From Batrachochytrium dendrobatidis JAM81 (lineage: Eukaryota; Chytridiomycota; Chytridiomycetes; Rhizophydiales), in contig NW_006281114.1 of the NCBI RefSeq assembly GCF_000203795.2, positions 124,001 through 188,000 on the forward strand: 64,000 nt of DNA. Direction: 5' to 3'. The translations under genes and the position numbers were made by a program. The notes under the pieces are model-generated. The model was not told where the DNA came from, searched no databases, and was given only the letters and a program-made list of their open reading frames with translations. Shown piece by piece: positions 37,904-48,202 of the stretch (the stretch's first letter is position 1; each line of letters opens with the position of its first letter).

Positions 37904-39923
37904 TTATGTTGAATTAACTTTTTTCAAAAGAGCTTTACGTTCTTCCTGTAACGCTCGACACAATGATTCTAGTTTTGTTTTGGAAGCCATTACAGTTTGT
38001 ACTTCTCTATTTGATTGTTTGCGCTATGTTTGGTTGAACAGTAATAATATATTAAAATTTAATAAAGACTGAATATGGTATATATAATAATGCACGGCAG
38101 TACAAGCACTATAGATTCAAACCTCTTCAGCCATTTCCACGATTGCCTTATTCATCGCTTCATACTTTATGCGTATATTTGCATTCTCCTTTTCAAGTTT
38201 CCGCGTTTTTTTACCCATCTGCCAAATCAAATATGTTTATATCAGCATATTGATATTTAGAATATAAGGTAATTGAAAGCTCATACCTGTTCAATCTCTT
38301 GTCTAAATGTCTGAAATAATTCATTACTTTGATTTAGTGTAGATTCAACCTATCAAACACGTAATGCATGTACAATAGAAAAAAAATGAATAAACACTAC
38401 TCAGATACTTGTAATCTTGAATATCCTAATAATTTAAAAACTAAAAATACCTCTCGAAATTTTCCAATGTACAGGGATAGTTGATTGCGCAATTCAGCTT
38501 CAGTTTTTGAAAATGTTGTCATTTGAGTTTTAAGATTTATAGCCTTGTTTTTTTCTTGCTCAGCCTTTTGACGGTATTGTTCGTACTTTGCTTGAGTTAA
38601 ATGAAATTCAATATCTCTAGACTTTGAAAGCGACAAAAAATGACGCTCTCGTAGCTCATATTGCTTAAGAAGATCTTTAAACTGTTCTTTGAGATGAGTG
38701 CTATGAAAACCAATAGGAGTTATTCATGATTAGATATGCAGCGCAAATTCAAGCCATGGCTTAAACTTTCTTTTAAATAAATCAGCATTATCGAAACAAA
38801 CACTCTTACACATCATCAAGTTTCTTGTTTTGATTACTTTCCTCGACTAAACTGCTTGATTGCAAGACTGTGTCTAGTTTGGTGTTGTCGGTTAAATCGC
38901 CAATGTTTACCATTTTTAAACGGACGTCGGAAATCTGTAGTTTGATAAAACAAGTAGGGTATCAATCATTAATAGAGACATGGCATAGTTGAAATATGAA
39001 GCGTCGCCGAGTTACCTTTGATCTATTGTCATTAGTTTTAGGAATCGAATCTGAGATTGTATGTTTTGGTGAATCGTCTGCTAGAAGGTGATGGACAGTT
39101 GGAAATCAGCAGTGAGAAACAAGACTACATGGTGAATCTTTTATTGAAAGCGGAGCTAGCGTATGTACCTGTCTGTTTGTTTATAAACTTTGATAACTGC
39201 TCGTTCAAACGAACACATTCGGTTTTCTTTTGTAGATTGCTACGAAACTATAATTTTAGATATGATGCATGTCAGGAACATCGTGGTGAAAATCGAGCAA
39301 TCCAAGTTTAGCCGAGTTTTGAATTATTATGTCATGGAACCTTACTGTTTCAAGGTACATTTGAAATAAGACCTGACATCTATCATGATCAGATGATTCA
39401 ACCAGCAAGAGTTTATGAATTTTTTCTGATTCGGCGGATACGGCAGAATCTAATTTATTTTAAAGTCGTGAATATGTATAGTTTGGCAAGCTAGAGCTTG
39501 TCAAGTACGAATGATCTGAATAATCGACTCATTTAATCCATGCATCAGACACTTACCCAAATTTAAATCAAGACTGGTACTATGTGTAGGACTATCCATA
39601 CTATCATTTTGTTGATTAGCAATACCATCGCTTGAGTCGAGAGTAATACCTATTGCCCAACATGCATGATATAAATAAAGGATTCCATTGAACCAAAGTC
39701 TCTATTGAAAGACAATTCTTAAGTTGGCTAGCAGTCTTTTCATTTTTAAAGCTTGAATGATGTTTCAAAGCATGTTGGGTAATACACTGAGCTCACATTT
39801 AGAAGAACAAGAAGCCTCGGCTTTTTTTCCAGTTTCGAATACAGAACACTTTGTAGAGGGTTGTGTTGAGAGAGTACGAGGACGAGGTAGTTCTGAGCTA
39901 GAAACAAAAACCAGTTTATCCAT
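37904..39923 (-). CDS. Taxilin family coiled-coil protein
   Basis: Taxilins are long coiled-coil proteins that bind syntaxins or the nascent polypeptide-associated complex and act in vesicle traffic. Exons read (5' to 3') DSPKHTISDSIPKTNDNRSK, ISDVRLKMVNIGDLTDNTKL, HLKEQFKDLLKQYELRERHF, SKSRDIEFHLTQAKYEQYRQ, then ELRNQLSLYIGKFREV, ESTLNQSNELFQTFRQEIEQ and MGKKTRKLEKENANIRIKYE. The end is LESLCRALQEERKALLKKVN. KFxEVxxTLxxSNExFxxFxxEMxxM-KK-KKLEKEN is the defining taxilin core. TAA at 37904-37906. The start is uncertain: ATG at 39923 begins a plausible Ser-rich exon (MDKLVFVSSSELPRPR), linked through an exon at about 39555-39650 (DSSDGIANQQNDSMDSPTHS). Confidence 0.85.
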
Positions 39924-40313
39924 TGCTCTAGTGCAACGAAAGATAATTCCAGAGAACAATTCAAGCAATATGAACTGGTAAAGGTTTATTTTATCAAAAA
40001 ATGAACAATTTTAAAACCATGAAATCAAGATTTTTAGTCGAGATTATGACATTTCAAGAGTTGAATCAAGAATTGTATCGAGTCAACTAGTGTGAATTGA
40101 GTAAGAAATAGTGTTTTTGAATCCATCGACTGTTGTGCAGAGAATCACAATCGATTGATTTAGTTTATGATTTCAATAGAAATCTGTTACACAATTGTGC
40201 TGAATATTCGAGTAAAAAACATGTCAGTGCAGATCTAGAAATCATTCTTTTGGATTGCAAAGGCGTGACTTTTCTCCTACTCAAACCAACCGATTCCAGT
40301 CAAGCCCACAGTC
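39924..40313. other. Divergent promoter region, 390 bp
   Basis: Lies between the presumed taxilin start and the ATP synthase subunit e start. No CACGTG, repeat or RNA gene seen. An open frame running through it on the plus strand has no homology or start context and is not called. Confidence 0.4.
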
Positions 40314-41194
40314 ATGGCCAGTATCGTCAATCAGCAATCTATCAGCGTATGTGTTTGGAATCATTAGTGTTGTCTCAATTTGGCATTGATTTGCTTGCTG
40401 TCATACCAATCACTGCTCACCATGTCTATATGGACTCCATTTTCTGGTTTCTTGCTGAATTCATTAGTTCCTTCGTTGGTCTGCCCTCGGTGTTGGTGTT
40501 TGGTGGGGATGGACCCGCCATCACTCTCTCACTCGTCTTGTCAAGGACCGTGCGGCTGATACCGAAAAGGCTCACCATAACCTTCTTGTTGAAGAGGCTC
40601 GAGTTGCATACGAAGCTCATTACAACAAAACTCAAAACGCTCTTGCCAAAAAGGACGGCGGTATGTTACTATCTTGCTAAAGATTCTGTTATATTCAATA
40701 AGGACTAGTTGGCAAGACTTTTGAATTATATCCACAAACGGCCTGTTGAATGGCACTGTAGAGGTCTAAATCCAGTCTTGCATGGCATTCATGTATTGCA
40801 ATCAAAAAATTACATTTTGACATTCAAATGATTGGAATCGACTCATGTTGGAATTTGTAAAGGCTTGTCACTACAACTGGGTTTCTATCCAATTCAAGCA
40901 TTTACCTGTACGATTGTATTGATAGATCAGCAAACGACAGCTATTGATTCTCATCTGCATTGCAATGAGTGGATCGTCTAACCGTAGTGTCTTGAATGCA
41001 ACAATCACCCAATCACTACATTTCAAATTGCTAAATATAGACCTCTTGTTATTCGATATACTAACCTTTTATATTCTTTAGTTGCCTCCTGCGACTCGGA
41101 CAGTATCTTCTTTGACGCCGATAAATGGTCCAACTGGGCTGTTGCTCAGAATGATGCAGAAGATGCTGCCGCCAAACTTTCTGCCAAAAAATGA
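40314..41194 (+). CDS. TIM11: Mitochondrial F1Fo-ATP synthase subunit e
   Basis: Small inner-membrane subunit that, with subunit g, drives dimerisation of the ATP synthase and crista shape. Three exons: 40314-40346 (MASIVNQQSIS), 40468-40660, and 41082-41194, giving 112 residues. The membrane segment FLRWSALGVGVWWGWTRHHS contains the family dimerisation GxxxG-type motif (GVGVWWG). It is followed by the basic/coiled region TEKAHHNLLVEEARVAYEAH. The C-terminus DADKWSNWAVAQNDAEDAAA ends with SAKK. All three exon joins are in frame. Intron 2 is long for this window (421 nt). Slightly longer than the yeast 96-residue protein. Confidence 0.85.
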
Positions 41195-41659
41195 ATTGAA
41201 ATCTGTTAAACTTGGCCAATAGCACGGCTCTTTGATTTTTATAACTGACTTTAGAATCGAGTATCACGGTCCTGAATGCGATCAGCTCATCGTAGCCGTA
41301 TTCACTGGACTAAAGTGACAGTATAATAAACAGTGGGTCTCATGTTTGATGGGTGCTAGTTTACTGGACAACATTGTGCACTTTGGACCATCTACGACTG
41401 GTGATAAAATGAGAAACTGTCAGCAATCATCAGTGTGCATCATGATGTATTTGCATAAAATTCAATCACTTTTGTATGTTTGGTGTGGTAAATATTAGTA
41501 CTATTTGTTGATTTGAATGGAAAGAGCAGCCTGTTTGGATGCCATCAGAGTTCAAAACATCACAAATTAGTTTGAAGATGCTTTTGTGCGTTCTCATTCC
41601 TTTTGTCTCGAATCATATTTTCACAACTGCTCTGACCTGAACAAATTGAATATTTTGAA
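41195..41659. other. Intergenic region, 465 bp
   Basis: Between ATP synthase subunit e and the next plus-strand gene. AT-rich, no supported gene, RNA or repeat seen. Confidence 0.5.
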
Positions 41660-42956
41660 ATGACGACTCTGGATACGCTTTGCAGTAACCTGAATTTTAA
41701 CTATGAATCACTGCTGCTTTCATCCTCTGACAAAAAAGAGTATGCAGATGCTCGAATGGCATTTCATCATTCTATCGAGTCTATTCGCAACCAGGCATTG
41801 TTTTCGGTGATACTGATGCGACAGCTTTTGGCCAAACTTCGACCAGAAAATGCAGACCCAAATATCGCACTACTATTGCCAGATATATTTCCAGAAAGTA
41901 GCGAGTCATTGTGTTCAGTCATACTAGAAGCATTATTGCGAGCACCGGGTTTAACTCGAGCTCAACACATCAGTGTGTTGAGCAGACGCGGCGAAAAACT
42001 TCATGATAAACTACCAAAAGCATTCGAGCATATTAAAATGCATTGGGATTGGAGCTCAACCCAGGTACGCTAAATACAAATATAGAGTAGGTTTCCATAT
42101 GTTGTGTCTAATTCATATGACTGGCGTGTAGCTACTTTCTTCATTTGATGTAGTGATTGTGGTTTGTTCTGCCATGCATTTCCCTCTCACTCAAGAGCTT
42201 ATTCTTAATCAGATCTCATACTCAAAAACGCTCTTTTTTGTTACGACAAATGGTGTTACAATCAACCGTGCTAAAAATATGATTAAAAGCAGTGCAGTTG
42301 TTATACCTTGTTTTGATTATCAATCAGAATTACTCGGGCACAGATTTGATCAGCAGGTGAGTTGAGCTTGAATGGGACAACACTGCAGTTTTGTAACTGG
42401 TTACTGTAGAGTCAATACACGCACTGATTCAGTGCCATAAATACAAGGTCTGCTTTAATTTGTTAAAACCACAACCTGCTCAATGGAAGCCGGATCTAGG
42501 TATATAGTTTGTTATTGGTATGCAGAAACAAGACTTTATTCTGAGAAATTGCCAACTGTTTAAATTTCGTGTAGATCTTTTAAAGCAATGCCTTTTCAAC
42601 ATTTGTACCGAGTATGGTCAACCCAATGACATTACGCAACAGTAGGTTTGAACTGCTTACAATACAATCTGCGACTTTAAAACCAACTGGTATTCGTTTA
42701 TTCAACTGAACTGAACATTGACCGTGTCTTATTTCATACAATACACTCTTGATCCTTACAGACTAATTGACAAGATTGTTCCAAAAACGATTGTTGATGG
42801 GTAATGAATTAGCCATAAATGTACCCACTGATTTTTGATATGATTTCAAGTTGACAAAGTCAAGTTTGGTATTTTAGATTGGAACTGTTCAGCAAGTATG
42901 CCATTCCACCATTTAATTATCCCAGTGCAGTTTTGGATTTTTCCAGGAATGAATAG
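41660..42956 (+). CDS. Unrecognised conserved-looking protein
   Basis: ATG at 41660. Exon 1 (41660-42064) encodes 135 residues, helical, with HSIESIRNQALFSVILMRQL and DIFPESSESLCSVILEALLR. Exon 2 (42132-42356) reads LLSSFDVVIVVCSAMHFPLT then QELILNQISYSKTLFFVTTN. A likely exon at about 42411-42495 gives SIHALIQCHKYKVCFNLLKP then QPAQWKPDL. It joins, via GTATAT to CGTGTAG, DLLKQCLFNICTEYGQPNDI, then LIDKIVPKTIVDG and LELFSKYAIPPFNYPSAVLD. TAG at 42954-42956. The middle part alternates hydrophobic strand and loop, like a small alpha/beta domain, but I recognise no family and no catalytic motif. Codon use and introns look like those of neighbours. Convergent with ELP2. Confidence 0.6.
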
Positions 42957-43103
42957 ATCAATTTACATGTGTCTGACTCGATAATTTCAACCAAATGGGC
43001 CGAGACTGATCAGTCCAAGTATATAATCAAAAGCATTCAGTCAAACGCCAATAAACTCGTTCACATGCAATTTCATTTTTGTAATTTCAATCACGGCAAG
43101 GTA

Positions 43104-46100
43104 TCATAGCATTTGGTTTATCCTAAACAAACGCACACTATGATCTTCGCTACAAGATGCCAGATATTGGACTGTGCCATCAGTCTGTGGTCGCCACGAC
43201 AGACCTTTGATAGTAGTAGCATGCGAGTCGCTGAATAAACATCCGTGGTTAGTATGTGTAGCTTAAAAGCATAAAAATATATCAATCAGATATTTTAAAA
43301 AACATACGCTTTTGGAATATCTTGGAAATGTGCTACAGACTGCCACTTTTTATCAGGTTCTTCCCAAATCTGACGCAGATGAATATCTCCGGTTTCCAAA
43401 CCAACAGCCAACAGATATCTGCATAGTTGAATGGTATTAGTTCAATACACCAGCTCAATTTTATGGGTTCGACACAAATGCATTGACTGGTGTATACCTA
43501 TTGGCTACCAAGATTGGACAAATGTCAATCATTGTCACACTCTCGTCAAACTTTAGCGTTGCTACTACGGTCCAATTGCTATCAGATCTTGCCCATATTT
43601 TGACTTGCTTATCACGAGATGCAGTAATAAAATGATTGCTGTCTGGTAGCCATTTGGCTGACCAAATAATACGAGCATGTGCCTTTTCCTGAAAGGCTTC
43701 CAAAATATAAGTACCGTCTAAATAGTTTTATAGCACGAAAATAAAATAATCAGCACATGAGTTTATGGCATCTTTCTCTTGTTCAATTCCAAACACTCGA
43801 GTCAACAAGTTTGAATATGCAAGCAGAATTACCTTTAAGGGCATTGGATACATTAAACAGAGCCCATCCACGATCACGACCAGCCGTAAGAACATACTGA
43901 CCATTTGGCGAAAACTGAATACACGTTACAGAAAGAGTGTGAAATGAAAGAGGTGGGCACACTTCTTTCCAAGTCGATGTTGACCATAGTCGCACTGCCG
44001 CGTGTTCTGATTTTGCAGCCTTGCAAGCTGATGCAACAAGAGTTCCATCGCTGCTGGAAGCTACAGATATGATTTCGTATCCATGTCCATATCTGCACCA
44101 TTCAATACAAAATAGTTAGCAATTGCTGTATGATGTGTGCTATTGAAGAATACTCACAGTTTGTTGGCTTCTGGCCACAAAGTATGCTGCAAAAGATGCT
44201 CCTCAAATGGAGGTTGAACTAAAGCATCCGACAATGCTGCTTGAGGACTAGATACTGCAGAAAAGGCAGAGATGTTGGGATTAACTTGAGTAGAGTTTGT
44301 AGCACCCGCATCTACATGTATTACGAGTTAATCTAAATTTAATTTTAACAATAATCGGAATGAGCAATCTCGGTTTACCTGCATAAATAGCCTTGTTTGA
44401 AAGTCCAAGTGCAGGCAAACAAGCACCAGCAGTTCGCTTCTCCTGTACCGAATCAGCGAAATCATAAAATGAGCACCTTTTTCAAATATTTATCCAAATA
44501 AACTGCCAGGCTAAATACTTGCCATTTCATCTGGAAGCTCAGCGATGCCAGTGAGGTTCTCCACAGTCTCAGCAAACGCACGCGGTGCTGAAAACACTCG
44601 CAGCACTTTCTCATCAGCTCCAGAAATAAACTGATATTTGTGTATGAATGAAAGGCAGTGCAGATCGTATCCATGAATCTGAGGACGGCCAATTTCATGC
44701 CATGATATAGCGTTATCCCGCTTCCAGTATCCAACTGCACGAGTGGTCTGATCTAAACTTGTAGAAAGCAAATATGTTCCAGATGGATCCCAAGCAATAT
44801 TTTCAACTGAAGAAAAATGACCACTGATTCCAATAGATGGAGACCAACTAGTGTAACTATCATCTTGATTTGTGATAAAACCAGTTGTGCACATTGCAGC
44901 ATCAACACTTCAAATCAGTAACGTATTCTGCTAATTATCCAATTCAAACGCAAAACGCATTCAATACAAACCTGAACGTTTCCAAATATGAAGAGCTCCA
45001 TTATATCCATTGGACACAATCATATCTCCTAACGGTGAAAAAATAGCTCCATAAAAGCCAAGTGTAGCTCCACCAACCTCACCCAATCTAGCTTTGTAAA
45101 TCCACGATTCACTGTGAGTATCAGGCTGCCAAACCATAATCGATTTGTCTGCAGATGCGCTGATGAGAGTTAGGGGCTGATGATACGTTTTTTCTTTAGT
45201 AAGCTCATCTGAAATGTCATGATTACAGTTATATCATTAGCCATGGCGAAATTCTAATGCGCAAAATATCTGCAATAAACAATAATTGAACAAACCTGTT
45301 CTCCATACAGCTGGTTGCCAATTCACACTGTGCACCCAGTCATCATGGCCCATCAAAAGAGCATCAAGCATCATTGTGTAAGATTGAGTCTCTGAATTGC
45401 AAAGAATCTTGAATTGATGTGCCTTGGTAGTCAGTTGGGTCCAATCAGCAGGAAAATCACTAAATATATACTAAAATTCTAAGTCGTCTGTACACAAAAA
45501 CAGATTTAAATCATGTATCAATATAGTAAAAGACGTACGGATTCATATTTTCCAAAGCTAAAATTGCTTCATCGACTGGATTTTGAGTTGACGAATCATT
45601 GGCTAGAGTGTCCGAAGCGTTGCCGGTTAACGAGGTAGTAGAAATTTTCCAAATTCGAATATGCCGATCTTGAGAAGCAGTGGCAACCATCAAACATCCA
45701 TACTCGGATGCATGTTTGTGCGATTCTTCTTTAGTCAAAGTACATGGTAAAGTGGCAATCTTTATAGAACGAATCCAATCAGTATGCTCTGATAGCGACA
45801 AAACCTTTTTAAATTTGTCATTTTCATGAACAAACGCATGAATCTTCTTGTCTGTACCACCAGCTAAAAGAGTCAAGGCTAACGATATAAAATTATACGC
45901 ATCATTTAGTACAACCGTCACCCATCTTGAAACTAGACGAGCAAAACTTACTTGTGGAGTTTGGCAAATAGGCCAGTGCAAGTGCCATCATATGATGGTT
46001 TCCCATGGAGATAGTCTGCATAAGCTGCATTTCATCTAAAGCCAACACTATATTAGTACTCAACTCCAGATCTAGTCATGCTCAACCCAGGAGTCAAATA

Positions 46101-46848
46101 GCAGCACCTTTTCCATCTACATTGGTTAATAGTTTCCAAATGCAAATTGTTCCATCCGAGGCAGATGTAGCAACCCAGTCACCATTCTCGTTAAAATTAT
46201 CTTTTCCTTGCACAACGGCCAATGTCACAACTCCGTTGGTATGCCCAGTTACTTTACACGAGAGTTCCCACTAAATAAACATTGGTTAAACCCATTTTAA
46301 TGCTCGACTGTGACACTCTTAACCTTACTTGGCCAGAAGGATGTTTGCGCCAAACAATACATGACTTGTCAGCAGATCCAGAAATAATGAGATTTCCTTC
46401 AGACTGGGAGCAATTGGATCCTAATTAACACAAAATCATCAGTCATCATGACAGAATAAATAGTTATACATGAACTAGCATCTAGTCAATATTTGCCTTG
46501 TCGCACGAATGCTACACAAGTGACATCTGCAGAATGCCCTTTTAGTGTATGCGATGCTCCAGCGTTTGAAGGTGCCTTAATACAAAATAGAGTGCATTAG
46601 TTTTCAATATAATCAATCGAGAAAATACCGATGATTTGATATTCCAAATATCACATCAAATCAGTACATGATCATACAGCAGCAAATTGATAATCAGCTG
46701 AATCACCAAGTCAGGATAGGTTGAAACGCACCTGTGGTCTATACATGCATACAAAGTTTCCGGCAGCAAAAGCCATTTGACCATCTATAGACCAGTCTAT
46801 GGCATGACTGGTTCGGTTGCATGCAATGGCAACATATTCAATCGACAT
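43104..46848 (-). CDS. ELP2: Elongator complex subunit Elp2 (double WD40 propeller)
   Basis: Elp2 is the WD40 subunit of Elongator, needed for U34 tRNA modification. Start ATG at 46848: MSIEYVAIACNRTSHAIDWS is typical of Elp2. Blades in order include HTLKGHSADVTCVAFVRQ, NLIISGSADKSCIVWR, HTNGVVTLAVVQGKDNFNEN then GDWVATSASDGTICIWKL, LLAGGTDKKIHAFV, HTDWIRSIKI, ASQDRHIRIWKIS, and LLMGHDDWVHSVNW. The second propeller has LISASADKSIMVWQPD, GEVGGATLGFYGAIFSPLGD, VENIAWDPSGTYLLSTSLDQ then TTR, PQIHGYDLHCLSFI, LWPEANKLYGHGYEIISVAS, HTLSVTCIQFSPNGQYVLTA, and ARIIWSAKWLPDSNHFITAS. The end is LASCSEDHSVRLFRINQML. TGA at 43104-43106. About 15 exons. A 20-codon uORF ends two bases upstream. Confidence 0.93.
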
Positions 46849-46850
46849 TT

Positions 46851-46913
46851 TTAATTCAAGTTTGAAATTTGTATCGATTGCAATTCAATTGGAAAAGTTT
46901 TCGAATTGTTCAT
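46851..46913 (-). other. uORF of 20 codons directly upstream of ELP2
   Basis: The ATG (46911-46913) is the first three bases of the 307-bp repeat read on the minus strand. Twenty sense codons end in TAA at 46851-46853, and the ELP2 ATG follows after only two bases. Translation, if the transcript starts within the repeat, would limit ELP2 initiation. Not conserved coding; a regulatory role is inferred. Confidence 0.4.
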
Positions 46914-47217
46914 TTTATTTGCAATCGTATTCGTATAAAATAGAATAAAAATGGCAAACTATTCAACACTTGTTAAATTTACTGTTGAATAGTTTCAACT
47001 GTTCAACTCATTCAATATAATTTATTATTCAACAGCAATATCGCGAGTTTCATTCTTGAACTCGACAATCATTCGACTATAACAAATAGTGTTGTATGAA
47101 AACACTGATAATCTAAACGTCAATGTGTAGACAATCTAATAAATATTTAAATACTGTTTATTTCAAAATAAAAAGTCATTGACAAGTCTTGCATTTTACG
47201 TGAATACTGCTGTAAAT
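46911..47217. repeat. 307-bp TIR element (MITE-like), copy C
   Basis: Matches 54787-55093 over the same 307-bp length with four substitutions counted by eye. Ends are imperfect inverted repeats: left TTTGCAATCGTATTCGTATA, right (reverse complement) TTTACAGCAGTATTCACGTA. Inside lie a perfect 13-bp hairpin stem (AAACTATTCAACA ... TGTTGAATAGTTT, 46957-46996) and two 6-bp stems (CGAGTT/AACTCG, AGTGTT/AACACT). No ORF. A target-site duplication could not be fixed. Confidence 0.8.
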
Positions 47218-47448
47218 GACTTTATTCAGTTGTGTATAGGCTGTGGTTTAATTGAAACCCTATTAGAGATACGATTATCATGAAAATAGCAAGACGAGCA
47301 TTTATTAGAAAACAATAAAATGTTGATTAAATTTGAATCTAATAATATGCGATAGACTGAGTATGCCATTCATTGAAGCCACAGAAAACAGATCAGATCT
47401 TGAGTGAAACCATGCATAGTGAAGTTGTCAGTAAGACGGACAGTCTTA

Positions 47449-48014
47449 TTAAAGTCCATCCTCTTGGCTTTTTTGAAATTTCTTCAAGATGAAGATATTG
47501 ACACTTAGAAACTTTGATACACATCTGTCAACGCATACAGATTCTCCTTTGTGTAGTTCACCATCGTGATATTCAGAATTAATGCACTTGGGATGACAGT
47601 TTTTAAGTGCTCTGTTTGGTTCATAGATATGGTGTGTTGAAAATCCAGTACAGTAGCGATTGTTTGGATGCATTCAAATGCAACAAATTTCATGCCAGAT
47701 TGAAATAAAAACAAGTTAGTTAAAATAGCCGAGTCTGCCTAAATGTGGATCTATTCAGCATTGATCATTCATGACAATTCATCAATAATGCGTCAAATCT
47801 GATATACTAAAGAAATATATAGTACTGTTCCTTACCCTCCAAGCAGCTGCGTAGTCATGAGCTGTTTATCATCAGATAGAATATTGGTTAGAGATTTCAA
47901 CCATCAAGGGAACTATGCAGTAGAAAAAGCGATTGATCCATGTGTGTTTACCAACTCTTGCTCGACTTGAATCAGCGCCATACTTTTGTTTCCTGGTCGT
48001 CCAAGGCCGCTCAT
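47449..48014 (-). CDS. TIM10: Mitochondrial small TIM chaperone Tim10
   Basis: Intermembrane-space chaperone that, with Tim9, carries hydrophobic carrier proteins to TIM22. Three exons: 47952-48014 (MSGLGRPGNKSMALIQVEQE then L), a 26-nt microexon 47836-47861 (LMTTQLLG), and 47449-47611, giving 83 residues in frame. Twin CX3C motifs are present: CHPKC and CVDRC, 16 residues apart, in LKNCHPKCINSEYHDGELHK then GESVCVDRCVSKFLSVN. GESVCxDRCVSK(F/Y)L is specific to Tim10 rather than Tim8, Tim9 or Tim13. Spacing between VEQEL and the first Cys equals that of fungal Tim10 only if the microexon is included. Divergent from NLE1 (188 bp). Confidence 0.88.
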
Positions 48015-48202
48015 CTCAGAATATAGCAATATGCAATCTTTGAAAAGAATGGACAAACCATTAATTTTACTTTTGGCCAAATCACAATTTTTGAATGATT
48101 TATTTCAACTGCTTTATTTTGCCCATAATTCTGCAATGTTTTTTTGAAGAAAAAACTCGACTGGCTTGAAATCGAGTTGACTGAAAATTAATTAATTCTG
48201 CA

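Larger units (their letters stand above)
46849..47448. other. Intergenic region, 600 bp, half occupied by a TIR element
   Basis: Between ELP2 and TIM10, both on the minus strand. Holds the 307-bp element at 46911-47217 and then about 230 bp of AT-rich sequence with no gene seen. Confidence 0.5.

Noticed and set aside
40133..40708. 191-codon plus-strand open frame over the ATP synthase e region
   Set aside because: It reads a different frame from the conserved FLRWSALGVGVWWGW exon, runs through the intron and 5' flank, and resembles no protein.
47505..47714. 69-codon minus-strand frame over TIM10
   Set aside because: It is offset from the frame with the twin CX3C motifs and overlaps it entirely; a shadow.
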